A stretch of DNA of 64,000 bases from Amphiura filiformis (GCF_039555335.1 NC_092631.1:2542001-2606000), one strand, 5' to 3'; positions 1 through 12,143 are shown, counted from the first letter of the stretch. Numbers and translations: made by a program. The notes: generated by a model from the letters alone, not told the origin.

Positions 1-414
1 CTCTCCGTCGGACAAGTTTCTCAAACCGCGCACCTGAAAATCCTGATCAGTTGACTTTCCGAACCAATCAGCTTCCTGACTGACGGTGCTTATACGCGCT
101 GAATACAATGGAGAACTTTACAATAACAACTTAAGTGTGGTACAAAAAATACCTTGATGTGGCCGCAAAACACGTGATAATTTGGCTTGCAAAATAATGG
201 AAAAACACGCTATTTATAGAGGGGAAATCCCGTTACACTAGTGACACTTCTCTAGTGGCGCAAGTTAACTGTGAGTTTACATTCCGGGTTTACATGTAGT
301 GTGTCACACACACACAAATACCCCCACATGACTGCTGTCTGATACAGGTGGTCTGATACATGTAGTTTTTACCTTCAGGAGTTACATGTTCATGGGGTAT
401 GGGTCTTTGCAGTA
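1..414. other. No gene recognised
   Basis: Open frames here are short and show no motif I recognise. The stretch is AT-rich sequence with a short (CA)n run near 305-318. It may be intergenic or part of an unrecognised repeat. Confidence 0.4.
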
Positions 415-535
415 AAGTGTACGGTTGGTTGGTTGAGTTGGGTTGAGTCTTTGAAATGTCAACTGTGTGGGGTGGGGTTTGGTAGGGTGGGTGTGTATAG
501 GGAGAGCGGTGTGTGGTGTAGTGTAGTGAGTGAAC
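415..535. repeat. GT/GGT-rich low-complexity tract
   Basis: The plus strand is almost entirely G and T, with runs of GGTT, GGGTT and GTGTGTGG. The long open frames here on both strands are products of this composition and I do not regard them as coding. Confidence 0.75.
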
Positions 536-663
536 TTTGACCATTGACCTTCACTTTCTACAATTGTATCATCAACATGCCATAAAATTATACCCAACGA
601 CCCATTTTTATATAAATAGGCTCCTTAAAGCAATGCCAGTAGGCAGATACCTGTCACATCACA

Positions 664-885
664 CCCCCTACCTCCGGGCATGGACTCTGACCGAGTCCGG
701 ACTCGAGTCCGGACACGGGTCTTATTTTTGTTGGACTCGGACTTGGCTCGGACTCGGCACCCCTGGACTTGGACTCGAGTCCGGACTCGGACACAAAAGG
801 ATTCGGACTTGGCTCGGACTCGGATACAAATGGACTCGGCTCGGCTCGGACTCTGACAAGCTGGACTCGGGTACAAGTCAGGTCA
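664..885. repeat. Hexanucleotide minisatellite, GGACTC/GGCTCG variants
   Basis: The sequence is a degenerate tandem array of six-base units, mainly GGACTC with GGCTCG variants, broken by short spacers such as ACACAAA. The six-base period keeps frames open on both strands, which explains arginine/serine-rich and Leu/Gly-rich open frames of about 80-120 codons. I do not call them genes. Confidence 0.85.
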
Positions 886-1340
886 TTATATTTTAATCTG
901 TTTCATTTTGGAGATAATTAATGTCATTCAAGCCCTAAAGTTGTTGAAGTTCCCAGACGTCCCATTTCCACCCAAGTTTAATGGCAAGTCTCATATTTTA
1001 CCATAAACAAACTGCAGGGGACCTAGTGTTTATTCCTGCCAAAAACTAGCCATATGCACCTTGTATTTTTGCTGTTCTCGGACATTTTAAATACGTGCCT
1101 TTGATGTAATTTAAAAGGTCCGCCTTTTTGCGTGATTTGGCAATGTCCCGAGTCTATTGATTGTATGCCAATGCCATTACGTAATCAAGTATACGGTATC
1201 ATTTACACTTACACGTAATGGTTTGAAAGACAAAGGTACAGTCTTTATGTGATCAAAAAGAAATTCCATCCAAATATTCAATATATGGGGTAAAAGGTAA
1301 ACTCTTATTACATACTGAACCACCCTCGTACGTAGGCTAT

Positions 1341-2518
1341 TTGCCCGGGGGGGGGCACTGAATTTTTTTGGTAGGGTGTGCCACCGCCAGTTTCGAACTT
1401 GAGGTCTAAGGAACTGATCGGCCAGCCAAAAAGGAGGGTCTAGGGAACTGATTGGCCGGTCAAAAAGGGGGGTCTTGGGAACTGATTGACTGGCCAAAAG
1501 GGGGGTCTTGGGAACTGATCGGCCGCCAAAATCTAAAAAATCTCGGAAACTAAACCCGCAGGCCAAACCAGGGTTCAATTTTGTTGCGTTTTGCCACAGA
1601 TTTTTGAAGGAATCGATTTCACTTTGAATTGTGCATTAAATTATTAATCAGGAAAATCATTAATGCAAAATAGGTCTGGTTTGGCCCATACGATGGAAAC
1701 CTCAACAAAGCAAAACAGCATTCAAATCAAAATTACTAGACCCTGTAGACCTACAATCTATGCTATTAGCCTACTGATAATTATAGCAGCATTACAAAAG
1801 CCCACCATAAAAACAAACCCACAAGAATTATTTTTTTCAGTGCCGAATAGAAAAACATTTAGACTACATTGAACTGTCATGCTTTATACCATGAGATGAT
1901 TGAGTGAAGTGTGCAGAATTTGACAGCCATTCCACTCCCGATTTTACTAGACCAGTAGATCGTAAATTACCTTTTAATTCATTGTTTATGGAGAGCTGCA
2001 AGGATGTGTACATAATTATTAAGGTACTTTTCCTCATATTTGGCAATTTTATTCCAAAAAGAGATCTCAAAATCATTTATTTCTAGCTAAATGTTCACCA
2101 GCTGGACTCTCGCGATCGGCATTGCTGCAATGTTTATTTATTATCAGTCAACCAGTGTTGCCACTACTAAAGGAGCCCAAAATCCCACCCAAAGTTCACC
2201 TTATTCCTTACAATGTGCTTCAATGGGGAAGAAATTAATGGAAAATTCCCTTTGAAGTTTTTGGGCTCGCAAAAGTAGCTTTTGGGTCTGCTTTTGGGCT
2301 TGAAATAGTAGGACAGAAAACACGTCTCTCAAGATGCCGATGAGAGCGGAAATCAACGATCTGAGGGTCTATGGAACGGCTAGAAAAATTTTGGGGCTTC
2401 AGAGCGGGCAAACAATGAATTCAGAGGGTCTAAGGAACGGCCAGTGGCTCTGAAAAAGGGGGTCGTCGCCGCGGCACATACCCGTATAGCTGGGAAATGT
2501 GAGTGCCCCCCCGGGGCT
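1341..2518. mobile_element. Inverted-repeat element with CCCGGGGGGGCAC termini
   Basis: The left end runs inward from a GCCCGGGG...GGGCACTGA block into four or five imperfect units of about 50 bp (core GGGAACTGATTGGCC) ending near 1575. The right end, read on the minus strand from about 2518, starts with CCCCGGGGGGGCACTCA and also leads into a TCTAAGGAACGGCC unit. The opposed ends suggest one non-autonomous element of about 1.2 kb. No transposase frame was seen between the ends. The interior (about 1580-2330) is otherwise featureless and could be a later insertion. Confidence 0.5.
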
Positions 2519-2572
2519 ATTTGTTCTCGTTCATTTTGCCAAATCTTACCCTTTCTCCCTTTGATAAGGCGC

Positions 2573-3545
2573 GTGAAAGTCGATTCCGAGTTTATCGTCC
2601 CCCGCCCGCGTCACTTTTTGGAAACCAAAAATACCCGCGTCAAATGTTCAAAAATGCCAAAATAATTCATTATTTTCAAGGTATCAGTATTTTCTCCAGT
2701 TTTAGCAATTGGAAACATATAATATTTTTCTTTGTAAAACATATGTGACCGTCCACGGCGAATGAGCCGTAAATTCCTCCCCGGTCAATTTTGTTTTATT
2801 TCGTGTTTAAAAAATAAACATCATAAACTTAAAAATGGTATATAATTTGACTTCAAACGATATCCAGAAGCGGAGTTATGGTTAGTTAAACTTTGCTCCT
2901 TCAACAAAATTATAGTTTTTTCGTTTCTATGTGTGTCTCTTTTTCCACATTACTGGCAATAAATATCAAACAGTCATAATTGGCGGTCATTTCAAATCAT
3001 CCACAAGTCAACGAGGTTTAAGGGTTCTCTCATTGTTAATTGTTGGTTATGCATGCCTATACAAATAACCCACCACTTGAAAAGGATTTAGCAAAAGCAA
3101 ACAAAGACCAGAGCTATTAAAAGTTCTATAGCCATCTAAGGTAGAAGCTTATTATCCACTTCAATAATAGGATTATTGATTGGTGTTGTGACTATCAAAA
3201 TAAGACAGATGTCGCGTCAGCTTAAGTGACCGATGAATACGACCTTCGTACACATTTTGCACCATAACTCAGAATACAATTTAGGGAATTTACGGCTCGT
3301 TTGTGCTGCCGGGTCACATATATTCATAACTTGGAAGCAAAACCAGGCTCTTTTTAACTTTTCTAGTCCTTACCCATATAAAAAACATGTTTATAAATCA
3401 CATGTATGAGTCTGGCTTTAAATCAACACGCATTTTAGGTCAATAATGAAATCTGATGAAATAATGAAAAATGAAAAATGAAAAAGTCACCTCACCAACC
3501 TGGAAAAAAAAAAGTGACGATAAACTCGGAATTGACTTTCATTGG
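2573..3545. mobile_element. Inverted-repeat element hosting a nested MITE
   Basis: The segment GAAAGTCGATTCCGAGTTTA near 2575 recurs in reverse complement near 3520-3545, where the match is AATTCCGAGTTTATCGTCAC. Between these ends lies a complete copy of the TGTGACCGTCC family (2744-3322), so this looks like a nested insertion. No coding capacity is visible. Confidence 0.5.
2744..3322 (+). mobile_element. MITE family 1, full copy (TGTGACCGTCC termini)
   Basis: Starts with TGTGACCGTCCAC and ends with GGGTCACAT, so the ends are inverted repeats. The interior carries a conserved block (GGTCAATTTTGTTTTATTTC) and a GATATCCAGAAGCG motif found again at 14.5, 19.2, 21.6 and 49.2 kb in this window. 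About 580 bp and non-coding. Length and termini fit a non-autonomous DNA transposon. Confidence 0.75.
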
Positions 3546-3944
3546 CCTAAAGCATTGCAGTATAGAACTACCGTTGTGTAACGTAGCATATACTAAACCA
3601 GAGATGATGCGAATATTCTAATCTTCTCTGACTAGACACTTACCTTGTTTTAATTAAAATGTTCAAAATTGCTCGGTTATGGTAATATATATCATGACAA
3701 TGAACATGTAATTATTTCCATGGCACTTGATTGACGATTCCTATATGATCACGACTATTGCGTATATGAAATTAATTATGATACGAATCATGTGCACGAT
3801 ACATGTACGTTAGGATGTTCTATTCAGCCTGAGTCATAGTTTAAAGTTCATGTACTTCAACAGTTCAATTTAAAGCGACACTATCAGGATGTAGCATGGT
3901 AGATAGGCATATACAGTGAAATTGAAGAAGAAGTGAAAGCATTT

Positions 3945-4190
3945 TTAAAAACGTTTGAAACTTAAAAAAAACCCACTGCAACAACTTTTTAAAAATGTTG
4001 TCAAAATATCATAGCAAAATAGTTTTTGGTAAACCTTTTTGGAAAATGTTTTGTCAAATCTTAATAACATAATGTTAGAATGTTTTGCACTAGGTTTCCT
4101 GAATGTTATTAAAACGTTTCATACCCTTTATATAACTCAACATTTACACGTTTTCTGTATAAAACGTTCTGTGTTTGCTGGTGACTTAAA
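3945..4190. repeat. AAAACGTTT-rich interspersed repeat
   Basis: The segment has several imperfect inverted motifs built on AAAACGTTT/AAACGTTTT and AATGTTTTGCA, typical of a decayed short inverted-repeat transposon found in many invertebrate genomes. This rests on resemblance only; terminal repeats were not resolved. Confidence 0.4.
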
Positions 4191-4785
4191 CAAGGACCCA
4201 TAAACTTACTGGAGCTTACAACGTCCCGGGACAACTTCTTAATAGAGAGCTTGCGGAATGAAGTTACTTTAACTTTAACTTTAACGTCTAGAGGATTATA
4301 GAGGATTATGTATTCAAAACCACTCTGCCATTAAAGCCGCTTGAAGTTAAAGTTAACGCGAGAATCTATAGTGTGCCGTAAATTATGATGAAATACGTCA
4401 TACTTTAGAACAATAGTTTGCCTATTTCCTCATAGACTACATAATTACCACTTATGTATTATCTAGTTAATAGACCAATTATTGGAAATCTAATTTGGTT
4501 TGGGTAAAAAACATGCTACATGTTGCTGAAAATTACTGATTGAATTAAATCAAAATAAATTTTGTTCAAAACGTCACACTTGATATATAAATGTGTGTGT
4601 GCTCATGACGTACACCAAATCAGCTTGCGGAACCAAGTTTTTGGCTTGACTTCAACTCCAAGGGGAAATGGTCTAGATATATGTTGCGAGCGTAGCGAGC
4701 AGGAAAATTTGCATATTAAAGCGTTTCCGTACTGTTTTCCTAAGCCTTTTTAGAGCGTTTTATCTAAAAGGCGCCCCATGAATGT

Positions 4786-4882
4786 GTGCCAAAAATCGCT
4801 TGCCCCCCCCTCTCGGCTGGCCAAAATTGCTTGCCCCCCCCTTTCGGCTCGCCAAAATTTCTTGCCCCCCCAATTTTACCCT
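4786..4882. repeat. Short tandem repeat, GCCAAAATTGCTTGCCCCCC unit
   Basis: Three consecutive imperfect units of about 33 bp share the core GCCAAAAT(C/T)GCTTGCCCCC. A related C-rich block with TTGCC-AAAAA-TCTCTTCCCC appears at about 54310-54380. It seems to be a fragment of a dispersed repeat. Confidence 0.55.
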
Positions 4883-5430
4883 CCCCAGGGCTCATAATTA
4901 TTGCACAGCCCCTTAGTGGTGTGCTGCCCCAATGGAACATGTAGTATGAATTGAGGGAATCATTCTAAAAATTGTCAATTGATCAGAATTTTCAGCAGTA
5001 GGCCTATTGATCAGAATGAAATGGGGGAAATGATAAGTACAATCAAGATCGCTAGTTCTTATTGACAGAACGAACTCATAAGAGTCATAAGTTCTGAATA
5101 TTGGGGAAAATATCTCAGGTTTGGGCATATAGCCACAAAAAATGGTATTTATAAACAAGCAACAAGTTAATAATAGGTCATCACTGGAGTGATTGGTTTC
5201 TGGCCCCTAAGTAAACCATATAATAACAAAGCTATTGTGGCACTCGACTGCCCATCTATATGCTTGTTCAGACGATCGCTTGTAAAGTCGCTTGTAACTA
5301 CATTCAAATGTAAACTTGCATGTAGTGCCCGTCTAAACGCACTCGCATGTAGCTACATGCAAGCATTCAGAGTCTATGATGCAAGTTACAAGTGACGATT
5401 TTACATGTATGATATCTTACATGTAACGAG

Positions 5431-5861
5431 CCCGGGGGGCACTCCCACTTTGGAGGTCACGTGTATGTAGGGCTGTTAAGACCCCATTTTTCAGCGTCGC
5501 TCTACCCAAAAACCCCATATTTTTTACGAACACATGTTCTGTCACCCGAAGGCCCTTATTTTTCCATTTGATCTGTCACCCAAAGACCCTTATTTTTCAA
5601 TTTGAACAGCAATTTTCATTTATCACTGATTTTGTTACCTATTATTTGACAAAACAAAGAAATTTGAAGCCTTTTTGAACTAAAAATTTGATTTTTGAGG
5701 GTTTTTTGACACTGTTTTGGCTCTCACCCAAAGGTTCCAAAAGTCATGTTCTCACCCAATGACCCCATATTGTTTACATTTTGCTCTCACCGAATGCCCC
5801 TTACTGCGAAAGTGCCAGCCCTACACCTATATCCATTTCATATTGAAGTGCCCCCCCGGGG
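5431..5861 (+). mobile_element. MITE family 2, full copy (CCCGGGGGGCAC termini)
   Basis: The left end CCCGGGGGGCACTCCCAC and right end GAAGTGCCCCCCCGGG are inverted repeats. Internal sub-repeats of the type GTCACCCAAAGACCCTTATTTTT and CTCACCCAATGACCCCATAT recur four or five times. The element sits inside another repeat: sequence with TGTAACTACATTCAAATGTA-like motifs occurs on both sides (5270-5420 and 5865-6130). Relatives are at 59917-60420 (inverted) and 50310-50456 (partial). Confidence 0.75.
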
Positions 5862-6717
5862 TAGCGAAGTACATTCGAATGTAAGGCCAGTGTGAACAAG
5901 ACTTGCTTGTAAACTCGCATGTAAGCATGACCTTGATGACCCAATTCTATTCTGATTGTGCATAATCATGGCATAATTTACCAGTGAAGGTCACTCTTAC
6001 TTTTGAGTTGGCTCATATACCATGTTGGCTTACAAGTAAGTCCCGTGTGGACACACACTCCCTTGCAGCCTAGTCTGACTTCCCTGACATAATTTAATTG
6101 CCGGCTTGCTTGTAAGTAGGCTACCGTCTAAACACACTAATTTGCAGTTGGTGGTGCAATAGGAAAGGTTTTGGGAAGGATATCAGCCTTTGGTAGGGCA
6201 TTAGGCACAACTAACCACCAACATCCTAACAACCAAGCCCCAACCCCACCTCATCCCCGCCCCATCCAGAGTTACAACAGCCATCACAGAAAAAACCTAC
6301 GATATATGTGGCTCTAGTTTTATTTGGCATGTATACCAGTACAACGTCAACTTAGCTCACTTCCGGTATTTTTTACCGGTTGACCTCACAAAATGGAATA
6401 CGCGAGTCATTTCTCGCTTAATTCCCGTATTGAGCCCATAGATAAAATTTGAAACATGAGTATAAACCTAACAATAACTTATAAAAGTTGAATTATTGCG
6501 GAAAACATTAATGTTAATGGTGCGCGAATAGCTTAAAACTGAGAAAAATGTATGTCACGATCACTAAAATGGTTATATCTACAACTGTGCGCAAACGCGG
6601 GCAAACGCTTTTCTGTAACTTTTCTAACTTCAGCTTGTACTAAATTTTCAGCGAAAATTATTGCTGTAATCATGGTATAATCGAGTCGTAGTCTGAAAAG
6701 TTGCTTTCAAAGAGGCT

Positions 6718-7555
6718 TCGTGTCGTAATCATGCGTGATCATTGGTGACCAGTGCAGTGTCATGTCACCAGGAAAATTAGCTAATATTAGCAGCCGGCCC
6801 TGTCCATGTATCGAATAATAATCATCTAGTGATGTTTATCTATTAATGCAAAACACTGCTTTGTCTTGCAAAATATTGAAGTCAATATAAAAAGCAAAAA
6901 TTATATCACCTCATTACACGGAAGTGAAATCAGTTTTAAAAGGATTGTTATTGTGTGAGACTCTGAATAAGAAACAGGGTTGCAAAAAAGCACCAATATT
7001 TTGTAGCAGGCTGTTGTGGTGAAGTGGTTGACACTTTTGCCTTTAGTGCCAGAGGTTGAAGGTTCGAACCCCTACCGTTTTGGTTTGGAATCTTTTTTCT
7101 CTCTTGTTTTGTTAATGGGTTGAGGGTGGGTGGGTGTCATTTATAATTATTTTGCAATATCAATGCAATACATTTTTTAACACTGTCTTCCCTTCAATTT
7201 TTACTATGCTTTTATCAAATCATGAGATTCAGCCATAAATGCACGAATGATTTTTCCTTTCAAATCTGATTTTATGGCATATTTGTCATTTCTTGGAATC
7301 AGCCAAATTTGAGAGCCTCTTTGATGTCTTATTAAGACATTAAATTCCCCGTAGAACAGCTGCAGTGGTCAACATAATTGGTGTTTTCTTTTTCTTTCAT
7401 TTTATCTGCTTCAAATGACCAGAAAAACTTCATGGCACAAAATAACAAAATTGAAATACTAAGGCTTTAACGAAATTATAAAACCTAGGATTAAGAAAAA
7501 ATAACAAATAAAACCGAGTTAAAATAAAATCAAAAGTAAAATAGAATAGTGTAGT
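6718..7555 (+). repeat. Left arm, segment 1, of a long inverted repeat
   Basis: Reads as the reverse complement of 12970-13812, with small differences and shifts in the poly-T tracts. Outer ends pair through CATGCGTGA(T/C)CATTGGTGACC. A tRNA-like block is embedded at 7007-7077. With segment 2 (8150-8470) it forms the left side of an inverted repeat around the duplicated FAMeT exons. It may be a large foldback element or an inverted duplication of a dispersed repeat. Confidence 0.75.
7007..7077 (+). repeat. tRNA-like sequence (probable SINE head)
   Basis: Contains an A-box-like stretch (TGGTGAAGTGGTTGA) followed at usual spacing by a perfect B box (GGTTCGAACCC, 7061-7071). Acceptor-stem pairing is poor, so it is not a functional tRNA gene by eye. 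The same sequence occurs inverted at about 13495-13562 inside the right arm, so it moved with the arm. Confidence 0.55.
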
Positions 7556-7689
7556 CAAAAATCTCAATTCCGTGACCATTCTGACTAGTAAGGTTTGACG
7601 ATTGATTTGACTTCTATGGACTATTTAGAAAAAAATTAGCCCCCATGTCCCTCGCGAAAATCCCGGCATTTTTCGCTAGAGGCCAAAAT

Positions 7690-8145
7690 ACAAAATGGCC
7701 GCCGCCAAAAAAAAAAAAAAATTAAGTTTTGAACCAGAGCACCTATAATCATGTAGAAAGACACTTTTCGGGTGTGTCGAGCACAAGGATTCCGATTCTG
7801 ACATTAGTTTGACATTACGGCATCATTTTCACCCAGAAATCCAAGATGGTGGCCGGCCCCATCTTGAAAAATTTAGTTTTGAACCAGAGGACCTAAAATC
7901 GTGTACAAAGACACTTTTTTGGATAAATCGACCACAAGGATTTCAAATCTGACATTACTTTAACATTACGACCTCATTTTTACCCAGAAATCCAAGATGG
8001 TGGCCGCCGGCGCAATCTTGAAAAAATAAGTTTTGAACCAGAGTACCTAAAATCGTGTACAAAGAAACTTTTTCGGGTAAGTCGACCTCAAGAAATGCAA
8101 ATCTGACATTAATTGGACGTTATAACATAATTTTTGCCCAGAAAC
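7690..8145 (+). repeat. Three tandem units of about 155 bp
   Basis: Three successive units share TTTTGAACCAGAG(C/G/T)ACCTA, then TGTA-AAAGA-ACTTTT, then CCCAGAAATCCAAGATGGTGGCCG (cited as landmarks, the last split by unit differences). The array occupies the gap between the two left-arm segments and is absent from the right arm, so it was added on one side only. Confidence 0.75.
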
Positions 8146-8149
8146 GTTT

Positions 8150-8470
8150 ATTTATCATGTTTATAAGGAAAACAATCAGCCGTATAATATAAACGGGAGC
8201 GATCACTAAAACGGGAAGAATCACTGAACAGGTCACCTAAGACTGTGGCGATTTATATCATACAGTTTTTCTACTTTTCAAAATGAATCAAAATTTAACT
8301 TTTTTTTTTAATTTTGACCAAAATTGTGGATATTTTAAGGTATTTTAAAACGATTTGAGACAACCTGGTCTAGTTTTGTGTCTTTAGAACGCAAATATGC
8401 AATTTTCGTCAATTCGGATATTTAGGGTGGACCGAAAAAAATTGGCATGGAAAATCAATTTTGGCGCTTT
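8150..8470 (+). repeat. Left arm, segment 2, of the long inverted repeat
   Basis: Nearly the reverse complement of 12385-12725. Shared landmarks are AATCAGCCGTATAATATAAA near the outer end and AAATTGGCATGGAAAATC near the inner end. The inner ends lie about 3.9 kb apart and enclose the two tandem copies of the FAMeT exon pair. Confidence 0.75.
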
Positions 8471-9065
8471 TTTCATAAACTGGTCGTTTTGCAAAAATCT
8501 TCCGTGCTAGTTGGATTCCTGGCATCATTGCCTTTCTGAAAATACTTTTATGTAGTTATCGATCATCATTACTTTTAAAGATACAATACAAAACAATGTC
8601 TAAAATTTCCCACTTTGAGTGATCCTACCTGCCCCTTAATGTATGGTTTTGGGACTGGTAAGTTTATGATATTAATATGGATCTTGCTTAGTGTAAGTCG
8701 AGAAAAATATTCTTATGTTGGTGTAAGCCTACAAATACCAAGGCTTGGATGGGTACTAATTACGATGGGACACCCTGCTTGGTCCACCTATAGCTATTTG
8801 AACATCCCTAGACATGGATCACCAAATACACTATTGAATACCTAGTGGAAAAAGTGCCCAACTCTACCATTTCACAATAATGACATGAATGAGTAAGATC
8901 CAGCATTTTATCGCTAGGAGAAAGTTCTTCCTTTGGTGTGAAAGAAAGGCTCAAATCCACTTTCTAAATATTCCAGTACACTCGATCATGGTTTTCATGG
9001 AAGAAAGGCCCAACTCCATGAAGTAGGGCCTTATTGAGAATAATGAGAAGGAGTTAAGCCCTTCT
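8471..9065. other. No gene recognised
   Basis: This segment lies downstream of the last recognised FAMeT exon in the direction of transcription. I looked for a terminal exon but saw no conserved continuation, stop-bearing exon or clear polyadenylation signal. The downstream exon may lie elsewhere or be too divergent to see. Confidence 0.35.
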
Positions 9066-9212
9066 TGCTTCTAGGTATTCATTGCATGCCTGGATGTCAC
9101 ATGTTTATATTATGCGCCATTCCAAAAGCATGCAGAAAACATCAATAACCATACTGTATTTTTTGTTGTAGAAAAAGCCTTTTCAAACGTCTGACAATTC
9201 AAGTACTCTTAC

Positions 9213-9497
9213 CTTGCGTGCTGCAAAATTCCCATTGAGTGTTGCTACTACCCCAACCAGATGCTATACCAACATATTTCACATCCTCGGGTTTCACATC
9301 CTCTGAACAATACGGCGTGGATATAAATGGATCTTGCCCAACTCGACCAACTTGTAGTAGATTAGTGCCGGGAACAAATTCAACGAAAAAATCTCTTGCC
9401 TCGGTTGTACTCAACACATTGGGAGTGTCGAATCTGGTCCATTGCTGGTGTGAATTACACAATACTGCCGATCCTTGATTGTTCCATCCACCAATAA
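9213..9497 (-). CDS. FAMeT-like domain exon B1 (C-terminal half of module 1)
   Basis: Encodes the second half of a farnesoic acid O-methyltransferase-like domain (Pfam Methyltransf_FA). The exon opens with VIGGWNNQGSAV, has STTEARDFFVEF in the middle and ends with KYVGIASGWGSS, the family's IGGW and YVGxxxGWG signatures. It starts after a minus-strand AG and ends at a GTAAGAG donor; 285 bases, phase 1 at both borders. Joining exon A1 restores the reading AAA ATA GTT ATT GGT. Such modules occur in animal extracellular proteins and the enzymatic name is historical, so catalysis should not be assumed. Direct duplicate of 11035-11319, differing at a few residues. No terminal exon was found. Confidence 0.85.
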
Positions 9498-10072
9498 CTT
9501 AAGACAAAAATAACAATAACAATAATAGTCCATAACATTTATAATGTGCAGAATAGAAAGGTTTCTAAACGGAACCCACTAGTAGTGGTTACGCCACTGG
9601 CAACGATCCGTTATATTTGCCGCAAATTGAACGTTGAGACTACAGGCTGTGACTAGACGAGATTACAAGCAGATGACAGTTCAAACATGGCTGATAGCCT
9701 GCTACTGAAGAAGATCCTCGATTTCAGCTGTTTGAAGAAGATTTTGTTGCCAGTTCTTACAGTAAAAGCAGCAAGAAAGAAGGGACGTATAGTGAGGCTA
9801 ATTCCGGTGTATGATGACCTTTTGAGTTCCCATGCAATTTTTTAACTAATCAATGAACAAAACATATATATAAATGAAGGATATAAAAAATATAATGCTT
9901 CTTTCGAGGCTCTGTGTTAAGACTATTGGTCTTTGGTGACATAAATTCCCAGTTACCTCGGGCCAATAGCTTTAACTACTTTTTTTCTCAAGCCAGTATA
10001 CTATTGCCGCCAATTAGACCAATTCGAATACTAATCGACACGTGATGAAATATTTCACCTCATACAACCTAC

Positions 10073-10288
10073 CTATTTTTATTACACCTTTGTCTTGTTC
10101 TCTGTCATTGGGTAGACCGTCGTTTGTCGGGGACAAAATAATGTAAGCATCATTGGGTGCTGTGACTTTAAAGGTAATCCGTTCAGTACCAGGAGGAAGT
10201 TGTGGAAAGGGATATTGAAAATCCGAGTTCTGTACCCTTCTGGACCCATAACTTTCGATATCTTGTTTTAAGCACGTTTCAGCACTTG
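10073..10288 (-). CDS. FAMeT-like domain exon A1 (N-terminal half of module 1)
   Basis: First half of the module: the translation runs through SAETCLKQ, then YPFPQLPPGTERITFKVTAP, then NDAYIILSP, ending KGVIKI. The FKVxAxNDAxIxLSP block is the hallmark of the first strands of Methyltransf_FA domains. An acceptor (TTATTACAG) and a GTAGGTT donor give a 216-base exon with phase-1 borders, joining exon B1 in frame. One cysteine near its start may pair with one in exon B. Near-identical copy at 11922-12143, which begins six bases further upstream. A (TATAA)n tract sits directly upstream in the intron. Confidence 0.85.
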
Positions 10289-10310
10289 CTGTAATAAAAT
10301 ATATAGAGAG

Positions 10311-10467
10311 AAATATAATATAATATAATATAATATAATATAATATAATATAATATATATTATATTATAATATAATATAATATAATATAATATAATATAA
10401 TATAATATAATATAATACTAAATAATAATATAATATAATATTAACTAATAATAAAATATAATATAAT
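10311..10467. repeat. (TATAA)n microsatellite
   Basis: About 160 bp of TATAA units with a short inversion of the unit near 10355-10370 (TATATATTATATTATAA). It lies about 20 bp upstream of exon A1 in the transcribed direction. A matching tract sits at the same position relative to exon A2 (12161-12312), so it predates the duplication. Confidence 0.9.
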
Positions 10468-11034
10468 GTCACCACTATATAAAAATAACATAAATAAAAC
10501 TTACACAATTTGAATTCAATATCTGTTCCAGTTAATGTTCTTATTTGTTGTATGAGGTCTACTTTTTAAAGAAACAATACCGAAATTTATAATACATTTT
10601 ATCAATGTCCATGAAAAAACATTTTGTCTGTTGGTTGGGGTTAGGATCCCAAATTTGTAAAGACCCCACCTATAGACAGTGAGTAATGCACGTGTACGTA
10701 CGCAAGATGCGTCACCACTGCTTGTTATATGTGACAGAAGAGGCATTTTGAAGTCAGGTCCCATAGCTGAAGTGGCTCCTAAATGACCTTTGACTCCAAT
10801 TCTTTGTACAACATATAGACACGGGCTAGAGCCGATATGTGCAAGTGCCAGTATTGTACTATGTAATTTGCGGAAGCAGCGCCATCTTCCTCTTAGGTAT
10901 TCATTGCTTGCCTGGGTGTCACATGTTTATATTATGCGCCATTCCAAAAGCATGCAGAGAACATCAATAACCATACTGTATTTTTTGTTGAAGAAAAAGC
11001 CTTTTCAAACGTCTGACAATTCAAGTACTCTTAC

Positions 11035-11319
11035 CTTGCGTGCTGCAAAATTCCCATTGAGTGTTGCTACTACCCCAACCAGATGCTATACCAACATATT
11101 TCACATCCTCGGGTTTCACATCCTCTGAACAATACGGCGTGGATATAAATGCAGGTTGCCCAACTCGACCAACTAGTAGTAGATTAGTGCCGGGAACAAA
11201 TTCAACGAAAAATTCTCTTGCCTCGGTTGTACTCAACACATTGGGAGTGTCGAATCTGGTCCATTGCTGGTGTGAATTGCATAATACTGCCGATCCTTGA
11301 TTGTTCCATCCACCAATAA
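11035..11319 (-). CDS. FAMeT-like domain exon B2 (C-terminal half of module 2)
   Basis: Same structure as exon B1, displaced by exactly 1822 bases, with the same splice sites, 285-base length and phase-1 borders. The protein differs from B1 mainly at a Gln-to-Leu change (TNLLLVGRVG) and a GQPAFIS segment where B1 has GQDPFIS. The YVGIASGWGSS signature is intact and the frame is open throughout, so it is not an obvious pseudogene. It could be spliced in series with module 1 or be an alternative to it. Confidence 0.85.
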
Positions 11320-11921
11320 CTTAAGACAAAAATAACAATAACAATAATAGTTCACAACATTTACAATGTGCAGAATAGAAAGGTTCCTAAACGGAACCCA
11401 CTGGTAGTGGTTACGCCACTGGCAACGATCCGTTATATTTGCCGCTAAATTGAACGTCGAGACTACAGGCTGTGACTAGACGAGAGTACAAGCAGATGAC
11501 AGTTCAAACATGGCTGATAGCCTACTCCGGGAGCCTACTACTGAAGAAGATCCTCGATTTCAGCTGTTTGAAGAAGATAAAACAATGGATTTTGTTGCCA
11601 GTTCTTACAGTAAAAGCAGCAAGAAAGAAGGGACGTATAGTGAGGCTAATTCCAGTGTATGATGACCTTTTGAGTTCCCATGCAATTTTTTTAACTATCA
11701 ATGAACAAAACATATATATAAATGAAGGATATAAAAAAATGTAATGCTTCTTTCGAGGCTCCGTGTTAAGACTATTGGTCTTTGGTGACATAAATTCCCA
11801 GTTACCTCGGGCCAGATAGCTTTAACTACTTTTTTTTTCTCAAGCCAGTATACTGCCGCCAATTTTAGCAATTCGATTACTAATTGACACGCGATGAAAT
11901 ATTTCACCTCATACAACCTAC

Positions 11922-12143
11922 CTATTTTTATTACACCTTTGTCTTGTTCTCTATCATTGGCTAGACCGTCGTTTGTCGGAGACAAAAGAATGTAAGCATC
12001 ATTATGTCCTGTGACTTTAAAGGTAATCCGTTCAGTACCAGGAGGAAGTTGTGGAAAGGGATATTGAAAATCCGAGTTCTGTACCCTTCTTGACCCATAA
12101 CTTTCGACAGTTTGTTCTAAGCACGTCTCTGCAGTTTCTGTTT
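11922..12143 (-). CDS. FAMeT-like domain exon A2 (N-terminal half of module 2)
   Basis: Second copy of exon A1 with intact acceptor (ATTGCAG) and GTAGGTT donor. It is 222 bases, six longer than A1, because the acceptor AG lies two codons further upstream; it begins TETAETCLEQ. The ND-x-x-IxLSP block is present (YILLSPTNDG) and the exon ends KGVIKI before the phase-1 donor. The region around it is duplicated from about 10885 to 12380 relative to 9066-10540. Confidence 0.85.

Noticed and set aside
290-897. Long overlapping open frames on both strands near the left edge
   Set aside because: They coincide with GT-rich and GGACTC hexamer repeats, whose period of six keeps frames open. No domain is visible.
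9239-9478. 79-codon plus-strand frame, also present at 11061-11300
   Set aside because: Exact antisense shadow of FAMeT exons B1 and B2, which have family motifs and splice sites on the minus strand.
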